DNA of 64,000 nt from the NCBI GenBank assembly GCA_013400975.1, contig WBMZ01014035.1, forward strand, positions 1 to 64,000, read 5' to 3'. The translations under genes and the position numbers were made by a program. Below, one piece after another: positions 1-11,478 of the stretch. Position 1 is the stretch's first letter; each line of letters begins with the position of its first letter. The DNA is from Atrichornis clamosus. Its lineage: Eukaryota; Chordata; Aves; Passeriformes; Menuridae. The notes beneath the pieces are model-generated. The model had not been told where the DNA came from. It was given only the letters and a program-made list of their open reading frames with translations, and did not search any database.

Positions 1-414
1 CCATCCCATCCCATCCCACTGCAGCCAGAAAGGGTTCAAGGAGCTCATTTTTGTCATGCCCTGAATGTTGCTGGACCCTGGTTCGTCCCCACAAACCAGA
101 GTGATGGTTTTTAGGGTGTTCAGCTGGCTGAAGGCAGACACTGTTTGGTTTTTGGTTATTTTTGCCCCATTTCCCTAAGGAAACCAGGTTTTGCTTTCCA
201 TGGCATTGCTGGGGTTGGGTGCCCTGAGCACAGCTTTTCCCTGGGGTCTTGCTTAGGGGTGATGGGTAAAAGCTGAGGTGCTGAGTGACCCCTGTCTTCC
301 AACAGGCCTTGGCCTCATCTTCCCAGTTATGGTCATCGCAGGACAAGGTTTCCCAAAAAACCAATTCAGAATGAAACCCCAAACTTTTGTCATAAAAGAA
401 GTGTGGGGCTAATG

Positions 415-677
415 GAATAGCTTCCCACTGCCAGGGGGCAGGGTTAGATGGGATATTGGGAAGAAATGTGAGGGTGGGGAGGCCCTGGCACAGGTTGCCC
501 AGAGAAGGTGTTGCTGCCCCATCCCTGGAAGTGTCCAAGGCCAGGTTGGACGGGGCTTGGAGCAACCTGGGATGGTGGAAGGTGTCCCTGCCCATGGTAG
601 GGGGTGAAACTGGATGGTCTTTAAGGTTCCTTCCAACCCAAACCACTCCATGATCCTATGATTCCATGATTCTATGG
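415..677 (+). repeat. CR1 LINE 3' fragment
   Basis: Begins in the GGGTTAGATGGGATATTGGG block and runs to the CR1 3' end with three ATGATTCTATG-like octamers. The copy is 5'-truncated. Confidence 0.93.
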
Positions 678-1182
678 GGGTTTGTCCAACAGCATCAATC
701 CCACCCTGAAATTGATTGGAGTCAACGCCCTCTGCAGCTTTATTAAAAACACCCGTAACTGTTCTGATATTGGGGGTGGCCAGAGGGGGTGAATCCTGGG
801 GGTTTTTAGTTGATTTTTTTAACATGAAAGGCTTCCCTGCACTATTTGGCCAGCGTTGCAGCTGGCTCTGCTCACTCATATCCCCACCAGCATCCGGGAC
901 GTGCGGATGTGAACAAGCCTGGATTCGGGAGAGACGGGAATCGCTGCCTCCAGCTCGGCTGACAGCACCTGCAGCTGGGGAAGTACTCGTGGGGTTCACC
1001 ATGACCCCAGCCTGCCCTCCCTCCCCATCGATTCCAGCTGGGAGCACATTCCCAGCCACAGGGGCTGCTCCAGTGCCAGGCGTGCAGGGAAACCTCTGCT
1101 CCGAGCGCCTCGGACAGCGAATATCCGGTGCTGGGGGGGAGCAGAGCATCAGGCAGGACACAGGGAGACAAGCAGACCACCG

Positions 1183-1196
1183 GTTTCCATGACAAC
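1183..1196. promoter_or_regulatory. RFX X-box-like motif GTTTCCATGACAAC
   Basis: Matches the X-box dyad (GTNNCC, AT spacer, RGNAAC). No promoter is recognised nearby, so the function is unknown. Confidence 0.25.
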
Positions 1197-3640
1197 GTGT
1201 TCAGGTGTCACCGATGGAGGGATGCAGGTGGGGATGCCTCCTGGGGAAGGGACCAGAGGATGGGGATGCTGCACTGCCAGGGATTTGTATTTAGCAGCTC
1301 CGGGGCTGGAAATCTCCTCTGGCAAACGCCAGATGGAGCTGGGCATGGCCTCACCCAGCGTGTTGGGTTTGGCTCAACTCAGCAAATGAGCTCACGCCTC
1401 TGCGAGCCCCAGGACGTGGGGTGACAGGGACAGCAGCCATGGGGCCAGGAGGACAGGCTGGATGGGCAAGGGGGATGTGCTGCTGGGTGTCCTTCCCACT
1501 GGGAAGACCCCGTGGCCTACTGGGACCTGCTGGGACCACACGGCCTTCCGTGTCCTTCCCTCTCCATCCCAGTGCCGGCTCCAGCTCGTTAATCCACACT
1601 GTGGATCTTACTGGCCTGCCTGAGCCTGGGCCAAAATGTTTTCCTGCTGCTGCTGCCAAACCCTCAGGAAGGTGGAGAAGGTGGAGAGTGAAGCAGAGAC
1701 ATTTCAACCTCCAGCAAAGCCTTCGTTTTGAACGTACCTGAGGTCTTCCTCTTTCCCCTTGGATCTGCCCTGCCAGAGTCCTGTTGTGACCTGCTTGCAC
1801 AGACATGGAAGGCTCTCTTAGACTCTGTGGTGGCACAGGTCATTCCCATCCTGATGGATCCCTGCCCTTTGCATGTTAAAAAATACACCTCTATTTAAAG
1901 CAGGGAAGGAGCTGTGGGAGCCCAGCTGCAACCACTCCACTCAGTGTAGTTTTTTCCTCATAGTATGGGCATCTTAGGAACATGCCAACTTCAATATCCA
2001 GAGAGGGAGAGGAGGGATGTGGTTCCTGACAGCCCTTGTTAAGTATTGCAGAGGATTAACACTCCTTTTTCTCCCTTTTCCTGGCCTTTGCTTGGAACAG
2101 GCACCATCAAACTCAAGATTTTATGTTCCCTGTTAAGCTCTGTTGTTTGGGAGAGCAGGACTCCTGGCAGGAGTCAAGCCCTCTGGAGAAGGTCTCTCTG
2201 CCATGCTTCTGTCCAGGATTATTGTCTGGAGTAGACACAGGGGTTTGGGCTTGGGAAAAAGTTGAAAAAGTGGAGTTGGTGGTGAAGACCAGTCCCTGTG
2301 GTCTAACAAGGCAGGGAGCCCTTGGTCCTTGCAACTGATGTGAAACATGGAGTGACCCATCGCATCCTCACTACAGAGCTCCATGAGATTTTTAGGGGTG
2401 TGCTTTTGTGTTGAAATTTTGCCTTTTCTTCCACACAAAGGGGAGCCCCACAGGTTAAGGGAATGTGTCAGGTCACTTCCAATGGCCAAGGTTCTCTCAG
2501 GCCCTAAAGGCTGGGCTTATTCCTTGGGTGGCTTTTAGGAACAGGATAAGTAGCTGGGCTGACCTGGGTGTTTGTGAAGCTCCTCATAGATTGGAAATGA
2601 AGGTCAGGCTGCTCTGGACAGCAGGCTGGACTATTTTCCTGGTGTAATCAACCTTCTAGCAGAGGATACCAAGGTCCTTTGCAAACATCACTGGTGCTTT
2701 CTGCTGTCTGCACAAGCAGTTTGCTTTGCATTCGATCTTTATTCTATTCCATTTAAATTTACCCAAAATACCTCGGCATGCTGGTGAGTGGCAGCTCTCT
2801 GGGATGAGTGTGCATGTGAATAAACTTCTGCTAGCTCAGTGTGAATCCTTTCTGCCAGTCATGCAAATAATGACAGCAGGGAAAATTAGCAAAGGGAAAA
2901 AGAAGACAAAGACACGCAGCGTCTCTGGAGAACGACCAAACAGGCCAGGAGAGCTGACCTGTGCCTTTCCCACTCTCCTTCATCAGGTCCTGTGGAGCCA
3001 GGCACCACAGCTGAAGTGCCTGTCCTGTCCCTGTGCCATCCTACTCCACTCCTGGCTCCCCATCCCTTGGGGGCATGGCCTGGGACAGTGCACCTCATCC
3101 ACTGCTGAGCTGGTAAAAGCTGCAGCCCATCAGAGCTGTCCAAATTATAAAATGAAATGAGTCAGGATGTGACCCGTGCTTGAAAATGAAACTTCCAAAG
3201 TCAAACGTGTGTCGTTCTTGTAGAGAAGAAACTTGAAGCTGCACCACAGTAGGAGCCATCTGGCAGATTCCTGAGGCTCCTGATGGCCCGGTGATGATGT
3301 GTGTTTTTCTACAGGGCCGTATCTGCTGCGTCAGTCCATCGCTGGGACTTGAAACCACAGCAGTTCATCAGCCAGAGGCAGGGCTGGAACAACAGCAGGG
3401 CAGTGGCTGTGCTGTGTCAGGTCCCAGCAGGGTGACACCAGCACAGTCAGCACCTCTCCCTGGAGCCGAGTCCCAAAGGGAAAGATCCAGCAGCTGGAGA
3501 GCAGCCCTGGGACAGGGCCAGTGTCCTGCTCTCTGTGGGGAGAGGGATGACCCAGCTCCAGGGCTCAGCTTGTGAGTCAACACGGAGGACGAGTCTGGGG
3601 TGCTGGGTTACCCCTCCCAGCGCTGGGGGGAATAGGATTT

Positions 3641-3786
3641 GAATCGCAGAGTCACGGAATGGATTGTGTTGGAAGGGACCGTAAAGCTCATCTCATTCCA
3701 CCCCCTGCCATGGGCAGGGACACCTTCCACTATCTCAGGTTGCTCCAAGCCCCGTCCAACCTGGCCTTGGACACTTCCAGGGATAA
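3641..3786 (-). repeat. CR1 LINE 3' fragment
   Basis: Starts with GTCACGGAATGGATTGTGTT and ends at GGACACTTCCAGGGATA. It forms an inverted pair with the copy at 3950-4199. Confidence 0.9.
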
Positions 3787-3949
3787 ACATTTCAGATTGA
3801 GTGGCCAAATGTAAAGTATTAAGATAACAGGGCAGCCTTGAAAACGTGAAACCACCCCCTTTCCAAACACTGCCCTTGCCCTCCTTAAACAGCATTTTGA
3901 GCTGTGCCCTGACTCCAAGGAATGACAGCACCTTTGTGCCAAAAGTGGG

Positions 3950-4199
3950 GATGGCTTCCCACTGCCAGAGGGTAGGGTTAGATGGGATATTGGGAAGGAA
4001 TTCTTCCCTGTGAGGGTGGGGAGGCCCTGGCACAGGTTGCCCAGAGAAGCTGTGGCTGCCCCATCCCTGGAAGTGTCCAAGGCCAGGCTGGACGGGGCTT
4101 GGAGCAACCTGGGATAGTGGGAGGTGTCCCTGCCCATGGCAGGGGGTGGAACTGGATGAACTTTAAGGTGCCTCCCAACCCAAATTCCATGATTCTGTG
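3950..4199 (+). repeat. CR1 LINE 3' fragment
   Basis: Same subfamily as the copy at 415-677, ending CCATGATTCTGTG. It is 163 bp from, and opposite in orientation to, 3641-3786. Confidence 0.93.
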
Positions 4200-4329
4200 G
4201 AAAACCCCTTCCTCGTAGCCTTCCAGCGCCAGGTCAGAGCTGTGTCCCAGAGCTGGGCTCACGACCTGCCCAGGATTCACCCCGGCACGAGTGGCACCAG
4301 CCACAGATGGAGGGACACGTCCCCAGCGG

Positions 4330-4530
4330 CAACTCAATGTCGTGTCGTGCCTAATTGCGAAAAACTCACCATGCAAATAACCGGGAAGAGCCGCGATGCT
4401 TCTCCTGCGGCAGGAGCCGGGCTCCGTGAACAGGGCCATTAGCGCATCCTAATGAGCTCCCAGCGCTGCTCCTGCCGCGAGCCCGGCCGTGGATTATACC
4501 ACACGTGCTAAGCAGCTTACTTTGTGTGGG
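4330..4530. promoter_or_regulatory. CNE-like unique stretch, left flank
   Basis: A unique sequence rich in retained CpG and TAAT-type motifs (CCTAATTGCG, CCATTAGCGCATCCTAATGA, CATGCAAATAACC). Such texture is typical of conserved developmental enhancers. Conservation itself was not tested. Confidence 0.25.
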
Positions 4531-4784
4531 AGCACGCTGGAAAGCAGGGAGCAGCCAGCTTTCCAAACACTTAGGAGCAACTCCTTAGGAGCAGCAGGAT
4601 CTAAGCTCACAAATACTTCCCCGCTCCGGCTGCTCCCGGCCGATGGCCGCCACATTCTGATGATGCTGCTGCAAAGGTTTTGCTGTCAATGCTGCCATTT
4701 TCAGGACATCCAGGAGCTGTGTCATTTTCCCAGGGGCTTTTCCGTCCTGCTAAAAGAAGTAAAACTCATCCACCTTGGCCAATT

Positions 4785-4804
4785 CAACCGGAATACTCCG
4801 GTTG
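4785..4804. repeat. 8-bp-arm inverted repeat CAACCGGA-ATAC-TCCGGTTG
   Basis: A perfect dyad with a 4-bp spacer. Each arm contains a CCGGA core of ETS-type sites. It lies within a CpG-retaining unique stretch. Confidence 0.9.
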
Positions 4805-5245
4805 TCACCTCGCTGCCACCGCGATGCTGGTCCAGGAGTGGAGCAGCAGCAGGCAGCTTTTTCCGACCTTTCCCCAGCCCCGGGAAGCCCGGGAGGTGGG
4901 CTGTTTGCCGGGATGCGATGGTTTGCCCTAACCTTGTGTCCGCCCTCCAGGCTCTGGGGGATGCTTCGCTGCCGTTGCCATAGAAATGCTGCGCGGGAGG
5001 GGGGAAGCGAGATCTGCTGCTGCCATCTCCTGGAGGAGCCGGGATGGCAGGGGGGGATTCGGCAGAGCACGGGCAGGTCGGAGATGCTCCGGGTAGAGCT
5101 CAGCCCAAACCTGGGCAGGTACATCGGCACCACGTCGTCTGGACCCAGCAGAGCTCACCTGGGGCCACCAGATGCTTGCAGAGCATCGCCCTGGACCCAC
5201 GGGCTCTGCCAGAAAAACATTAATAATTCCAATGGTCGTGACTCC

Positions 5246-5790
5246 AGATCATAAAATCATCAAGGTTAGAAAAACCCTCTAAGATCATCCAGTCTAATCA
5301 TTAACCCAGCACTGCCAACGCCACCACTGACCCATGTCCCCAAGTGCCACATCCACACAGCTTTTCAATCCCTCCAGGGATGGGGACTCCACCACTGCCC
5401 TGGGCAGCTGTGCCAGGGCTGAACAACCCTTCCCAGGAAGAAATTTTCCCTAATATCCAACCTAAACGTCCCCTGGCACAACTTGAGGCCGTTTCCTCTC
5501 ATCCTGTCCCTTGTTCCCTAGGAGCAGAGCCTGATCCCCACCCAGTTCCCCCGCCCCTGTCAAGGAGTTGTGCAGAGCCACAAGGTCCCCCCTGAGCCTC
5601 CTTTTCTCCAGGCTGAGCCCCCCCAGCTCCCTCAGCTGTTCCTGGTGCTCCAGACCCTTCCTCAGTGTCCTTTTTGTCATGAGGGGCCCAGAGCTGTCCA
5701 GGATTGAAGGTGCCCCAGCCATGCCCAGCACAGGGGATGGGCACTCCCCTGGTCCTGCTGCCACTCCAGTGCTGGGACAAACCAGGATCA
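5246..5790 (-). repeat. CR1 LINE 3' fragment, about 545 bp
   Basis: Reads from ATCATAAAATCATCAAGG through the CTGAGCCTCCTTTTCTCCAGG block. The reverse complement matches the copy at 40671-41250 in the region GGGCCCCTCA to CTGGTGTGGCAGCAGG. Confidence 0.92.
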
Positions 5791-7390
5791 TCCCCAAACC
5801 TGCCCATGTTGTATTTTGGGAATTTTGGGCACATCCCCTGCTGGACTGGGCCACCTGGAAGGACCCTGCGGGGCTGACGAGGCCGGCTCAAGGGTGGAGA
5901 GTGGCTCGGAGGTGGCTGCTCTTGGAAGAGCACACTCCGAAGGAGTTAATCCTGATGGAAGTGGCAGCAAGGAAACAACGCGTGGTAGCACAGGGTGCAG
6001 ATGGGAGGGGACGGGTGTGAGGTTTATCCGCCCGTGTGGAGGCACCACAATGAGCGTGGGACGTGTTGGAGCTGCAGCTCAGCCTTGTTTCTCAGGGTTG
6101 CAGCCACGAGCTGCAGCTTGGCTGAACTTTTCCATACGTTCCCATCCTTCCTCTCAGCAGGCGCCCACGGAGAGCAGGGATCCCAGCCCACGGGGCCGAG
6201 TGCTGCTTCCATCAGGGCGGAAAACTCGGCTGTGGGTGGCTCCTGGTGGTGAAGGCGACAGGAGAGACACGTGCCAGGCTGTTGGGTGGCAGGGACCCAC
6301 CGTGGGGCAGGTGATGGGAGGCACGGCCTGGATTCCTGTGACTGATCATGACAGGGACAAAGTGACCGGAGCTGGAACACGGGATTGCTGTGGTAAAGGC
6401 CAGAAACCACGGGGTGTTAAAACGATTTTAAACAGGGATAACCTGATTTTGTGCTTGGTTGTCATCTCCCAGGGAAAGGTGCCCTCAGGAGCTGCCATGC
6501 TCCTGTGGGATGTCCTCATCCCACGCTGGGGTTTTGGAGTAGATGAGAGATGTTTGGATTATTGGTGCTGCCAGCCCTGCTCCAGCTCCAGCAGCACCTC
6601 CTGATGTGGTTGTCCCACCACAGCCTTGTCCTTGCTTGGAGATCCTTGGCCCATGATCCCACTGACCCCTTGGACACTGGAACCCTGCCCTCCCCAGAGA
6701 GCTCATGCCAAGGGGGAGCAGTTCACACACAGCATCCCACAGGAGCATCTTCCCAGCAGGAGGATGGGTTGACAACAAAGCCACGCAAGAGCTGTTCCCC
6801 TCCAGCTCTTGTGGTGTGGGAGATGGTCCACAGGAACCATGAGAACCAGGACACTGTGTCCTGCTCCGTGACTGCAGCCCCCGTGGTCTGATTCCAGAGT
6901 CCCCTGCCAGGCTCGAACAGGGACTTTGTTCTGCTCTGTCCCCTGACCTTAATTCGAGCATGGCAGGAATTTCCCTCTGAGACAAACCAGGAACCTCTGT
7001 CCTCTGTGGTGACCCGGGATCCACCTGGCCAGGAGGTGTTTTAGGAGGTGCCCATCCCTCCTACAGCTCACATCTGACTGAGCACACGGTGTGATGCTCT
7101 CCACAACCATTCTGACCCTGCTTTTGGTCCTCCTCACCGAATTTCAGGCCACTAAAATGGCCTGAAAGAGAGACCAAAGGGAATTGTGCCTCTCCACTGC
7201 TGAACTGCATCCCACAGAGCAGGTCTGCACAGGACCTGTGGGTTTAGGGATAACCAGACCAGCTGGCTCGCTTCAGAAAGGGAGGTGCAGGTCTTTGGCT
7301 CCAAAAGGAAGATGAACTGGGCTAATAAACCTGGAGTTGTCCCTCTGTCTCACCACCAAACCAGTCCATCCCAGTATGAGAAGCCTTTTG

Positions 7391-7520
7391 AAAAATCATT
7401 GTGGTTTGAGCTGGAAGGGACCTTAAAACCCATCCAGTCCCACCCCCTGCCACTGGCAGGGACACCTTCCACTAGACCAGGTTGCTCCAGGCCCTGTCCG
7501 ACCTGGCCTGGAACACCAGG
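7391..7520 (-). repeat. CR1 LINE 3' fragment
   Basis: About 130 bp with GAGCTGGAAGGGACCTTAAA and the CTGCCACTGGCAGGGACACC block. Confidence 0.9.
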
Positions 7521-8396
7521 ATGGGTGAGGAAGGCAAAGCCAAAACTGGACCAGGTGGGCTGGAAAGATGTGGGGGTTTGTCCCAGGCCAGCTGAGGACC
7601 TTCCAAAACCAGTCCCAAGCAGCAGCTGGTACCACTTTTTATTCCACCACATAAACCACTTGTCCCCAAGGACAGAAAATGTCACTTTTGATGACTCCAG
7701 ACGTATCCAGAGAGATCATAAAATGTTCCTTTGTCTTTAGGGCAGGAAGATTTTTTTCCCTCCTTTGTTTTACTTGACTTTCACTTTTTTTTTAATATCA
7801 GAGAAGATGAAAAGAATTAAAGTCCCATTCCTGCAGTGCTGAAGGCACAAAATGTCCCTCGATATCAGCTCTTTTGCAGGGATCCCTGCAGCCACAGATT
7901 GGTATTAATGATCTGGATTTGCTTTTGGGGTTAGAAAGAAAGAAATCTGTGAATCCAGAACGTGGCTGTTCCTGTGCAGAGGGGAATATTTCAGCTTTGT
8001 GATTCACTGCCATCTTGTGATATTTAGCATTTTCCTAAAATGATGAACGTACAACATGAATTAAAACAGAACCCCAAACAACAAGCAAAAAACCCCCAAA
8101 TCTGTTCCTAGTATCCATAGTTACAGAAAAAACCTGGAAACCCTGAGGGCGATGGGCTGAAAACCTCCTATCACAAAGAAATAAAATGAAAAGTTGACAT
8201 TTGTTGCTGTTACATTTATTTTTTAACCTGTAAACACTTCACATAGACTATTCTTCCACTGGAAAAGAAGCTGGAGTTTTCCTTGATTAGATCTCACCTT
8301 GTGTGTTCTGGAGACAAGGTTTTCAATCTCATTTTTTTTGGCCTTTGCTTCAGGTGGAATGGCAAAATTAGGACAAGCTCGCTCAAATGAGCTCGT

Positions 8397-8416
8397 AATA
8401 ATTATTATTATTATTC
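8397..8416. repeat. (ATT)n microsatellite
   Basis: About six ATT units. Confidence 0.9.
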
Positions 8417-8712
8417 CTTCCATGTACAGCCAGAGTACCTGGGAGTCCTGTGCTAGTTCAGAGGGAAAACACTGGGAAAAATGCTGCATAAAGCATGGGC
8501 AAAGTTTGACAGAAAATAGGGAATTTAGTTTTTTGAAAGTCAGATAATAGGGGGATGTTCCATCTTTTTAAAACTGATAAAAGTAGATTGGACAAGGCAG
8601 CAGGAAGCAAAATACCAAGACCATGCTGCCTCTGACAAGGAGGCGCAGTGGGAGGAGCTGCCCTTGCCCTCAGCTGATTTTGATGAGTGATTTGCATATG
8701 GATTGCATGGGG

Positions 8713-9060
8713 ATTTCATAGAATTGTGGAATGGTTTAGGTTGGAAGGGACCTCAAGGATCATCTCATTCCAGCCCCCTGCCATGGACAGGGACACCTCC
8801 CACTATCCCAAGTTTCTTCAAGCCCCGTCCAACCTGGCCTTGGACACTTCCAGGGATCCAGGGGCAGCCACAGCTTCTCTGGGCACCCTGTGCCAGGGCC
8901 TCCCCACCCTCACAGGGAACAATTTCTTCCTAATATCCCACATAACCTGCCCTCTGGCAGTGGGAAGCCATTCTCCCTTGTCCTGCCACTCCAGGCCCTT
9001 GTCCAAAGTCCCTCTCCAGCTCTCCTGGAGCCCCTTTAGGCACTGGAAGGCTGGAGGGAG
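8713..9060 (-). repeat. CR1 LINE 3' fragment
   Basis: Starts TTTCATAGAATTGTGGAATG. It includes TGTGCCAGGGCCTCCCCACC and the more upstream block CCAAAGTCCCTCTCCAGCTC. Confidence 0.93.
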
Positions 9061-9945
9061 ATAAAGACAGTTTAATACCTGAACACAGGGAAGGAGGAGC
9101 GTTCCAGTGCCCAGGGATTGTTCAGGATCTCCACCAGCACCCTCAGCCACCACCCTCACCGAGGACACTGGGGACAGCTCCCAACTCAGCCACAACACCC
9201 AGTGGTGTTCCCTATATCAGGGCCAGCAGGGAGGGAATAACTCTTTTCCCATTAGGAGTCTCTTTGGGATATATGAAACGTGTGTTATGGATTCAGTCAG
9301 GGAAGTGATTTCGGGGGCACAGCCCTGGATTTCTTCCCCCTCCACTTCCACAGACACAGACTGAAGCAGCAGTGTAGGTTGGAATTGCTTCATTTATAAA
9401 CCATCCAAACAAATGGCCTGAAGGAATTGTGTTCCAGACGTTAAACTGCCTCCTTGGAGTTTGTAAGTGGATTCCTGGAAAACACCAAAACGCTCCTTAA
9501 TAGAAAAATGAGCTGCAGTTTAACAGTGGTGGCTGTTCCCCGAGGCACAGGGTGGAATAGGACCTGTGGGGCAGAGCAGCAACACCCACCTGTCCTCACC
9601 TCCTACAGCCACTCAGGACACTCAAAAAAAGTGGAACAATTCCTTCAAGGCAGAACAGAGTTTGTTCCACAGGAGTCCTCAGAAGTTAGAAGCCTACACA
9701 TGCCTTTTGTTACCTATGTACCTCATGTTAAGTCCCCAGCCTCCCAATTCACATGCAAAGGCCACAAAGCACCCCAAAATGGGAGAAAAAGGAGTTTTCC
9801 TGAATGCTGGTGTGATGCAACTGGGTGCAAAGAACAGGAATGGAAATGGTGGAAGAGGACTAGGAGAGCAGAGTCATGTCTTACCCCAACTGTGTCCCTG
9901 CCCATTTCTAACACAAACTCCTGCAATTCTTTCAATATTGTTGAT

Positions 9946-9951
9946 TTTATT
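9946..9951 (-). terminator. Poly(A) signal AATAAA, main candidate for the DDRGK1 3' end
   Basis: On the minus strand AATAAA is followed about 30 bases later by the GT-rich GAGTTTGTGTTAG (about 9918-9906). Cleavage would fall near 9935-9925. Signal plus downstream element makes this better than other AATAAA hits, such as the one at 10208-10203. Confidence 0.5.
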
Positions 9952-10821
9952 ACAAGAATAGTTCAAGACAGAACAGACAATGGCAAAACCAATTTTTTTT
10001 TTAAAATTTAATATGAAATCTGTAAGTAAGAGACTTTACAAGCCTCAGACGTCAAATAACCTCTGCTGGCTGTGGTTGTACAGCACTAAGGATGTGCTGA
10101 TCTTTCACACCAACACGTGGTGCTGGTGGAACTCCACACTTCTGCACTCTCACATCCAGCAGCAGTGCAGAGATTAAAAGGAAATATGTTTCCTTCCATT
10201 GTTTTATTGCTGTCTCATCCCACTGGTAACGTGGCTTTTAGTCTACTCAAGTTATCTCTAAGTTTGACAGAGACAAAATCTCTTGTCCTCCCCAGTTACT
10301 GCTTATCCACATAGATTCTGTTGATTTCAGAGAGGAGAATTAACAAATTATTTTTAAAAATATTCTTATGCAGGAAATACACTGACCTGTACAATTAACA
10401 CATTAATAATCATTTGCTTGAAACATTAATTGCATGACTCATAGCGTCTGAAGTTTTCATTTAAAAACCCCCAAACCTCCAGAACACGGAGGCCACGGGG
10501 TGGGGGTGTCTGAGGCCTTCAGACAATCTGAGCTGGCTCTGACTTCAAAGGATGAATCATCAGAATCTGGTGGGTATCAGCAGAACTGGCCTGCACAATA
10601 AATGAGGCGAGTTAGCCCTTCCCTGGAGGGGTTTCTGTCTCTTGGCTACAGGGAAATTATGCAGCTTGTCTGCAAGCAAACTTTTTATATTATATAAACC
10701 AAGGAAAACATATTTATACAGGAAAGCTTTCCTGAAATAGCCTCTGGAAGCTTTAACAACAGAGCAACCATTCTTTCTAGAGTTTCAGGATATATTTCAG
10801 TAAGAACAAAGACATACTTAC

Positions 10822-10998
10822 AGAATTATATTTTTTTGTTAACTCTTTCCTTCCAGTGTGGATACAGCAGAAAAAACCTACACACCAATTATCCCGGACT
10901 GTGTCCATCAGAAAGTTAAACAGCTCCACAATGCAGAGCAAACCTGGAGAATTCTGAATGCAATCAAACCCAGATCTATTTGATACAGACATTAGAAT
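10822..10998 (-). other. Unassigned exon-like segment, 59 open codons with ideal splice sites
   Basis: On the minus strand a pyrimidine-rich tract ending CTTTCTGTTTGCAG precedes 10998, and the segment ends at 10822 followed by GTAAGTATG, a near-perfect donor. The length is 177 bp, exactly 59 codons. The phase-0 frame is fully open while the other two contain stops. The translation includes GLLCIVELFNFLMDTVRD and CVGFFCCIHTGRKEL, with the hydrophobic periodicity of a helical repeat protein. I do not recognise the family. It begins 308 bp after the DDRGK1 stop. It could be an exon of a neighbouring minus-strand gene, an alternative 3' exon, or chance. Its partner exons were not found. Confidence 0.4.
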
Positions 10999-11254
10999 CT
11001 GCAAACAGAAAGAAAGATTTTTATAGTCACATGAGACTGACTGCCAAGGGATAAATTACTGATACTCCTGAGCTACAGGTGCATCAGTGTTTGAGCCCCA
11101 AGTTCCTGGCCAGCCTCTTGGACAATCACAACTGTCCTATTTAACACCAGTTCCAACAGAACAAAAACCAAAACTTCTGAGTTTGCAGCTGACGCTTCAG
11201 AAGAGCATCCTACCTTCAGGCACCGCGGACGGACTAGGGAGGGTCTTGTTTGCT

Positions 11255-11260
11255 TTTAAT
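11255..11260 (-). terminator. ATTAAA variant poly(A) signal just after the DDRGK1 stop
   Basis: ATTAAA about 45 bases downstream of the TGA. It would produce a very short 3' UTR. The downstream GT-rich element is weak, so this is only an alternative. Confidence 0.25.
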
Positions 11261-11305
11261 TACGTGGTTAATTCATTAGAAAGTTAAGCTCCTGCTGGGT
11301 CTTTC

Positions 11306-11478
11306 TCACGCCACAGTTGGAGCCACAGCTCTGCTGTCGGGCTGGAGGTTGATGAGGGAGTTGCTGGCCTGGGCCAGCTCTGCAATGGAGACTCGGCCTC
11401 GCTGCTTGATGTACTGAGCCACGGCTGCCATCTCCTCCGCAGTGATGTAGATGAACTTTCCCCGGTCATCAATCACAC
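11306..11478 (-). CDS. DDRGK1: DDRGK1 exon 9 (terminal coding exon): DDRGK motif and C-terminus
   Basis: Residues 243-299 and a TGA at 11308-11306. It reads [20 protein letters not shown], then the invariant [18 protein letters not shown], then a variable tail. Lys250 within DDRGK is the equivalent of human Lys267, the principal UFM1 acceptor. The acceptor is TTTCCCCCCCAG. The C-terminal tail ([14 protein letters not shown]) differs from the human one, as is usual for this family. Confidence 0.98.

Larger units (their letters stand above)
1..9929. other. Left intergenic flank
   Basis: Apart from the CR1 copies and motifs listed, the stretches 1-414, 678-3640, 4200-5245, 5791-7390, 7521-8712 and 9061-9929 hold no recognisable gene on either strand. 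Open frames here are short, G/C-driven or CR1-derived. 4200-5200 is notably richer in CpG than its surroundings. Confidence 0.6.
9930..11305 (-). other. DDRGK1: Probable DDRGK1 3' UTR
   Basis: From the stop codon to the first strong poly(A) arrangement, about 1.38 kb, AT-rich and free of CR1. The lower end is set by the AATAAA at 9951-9946. A short alternative end would use ATTAAA at 11260-11255. The interval also contains an exon-like segment (10822-10998), so part of it may belong to another transcript. Confidence 0.5.

Noticed and set aside
5816..6604. 262-codon plus-strand open frame
   Set aside because: It starts next to a CR1 copy in GC-rich DNA; the translation is Gly/Ser/Arg-rich without motifs. 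Other frames over the same span are also open, which indicates composition and not coding.
9723..9941. Minus-strand micro-exon ending at a GTAAGA donor near 9885
   Set aside because: The acceptor lacks a pyrimidine tract, and the sequence is better explained as the cleavage and GT-rich region of a poly(A) site.
9454..10011. 185-codon plus-strand open frame
   Set aside because: It runs antisense across the likely DDRGK1 3' end, with unremarkable composition, no domain, and no promoter or Kozak support.
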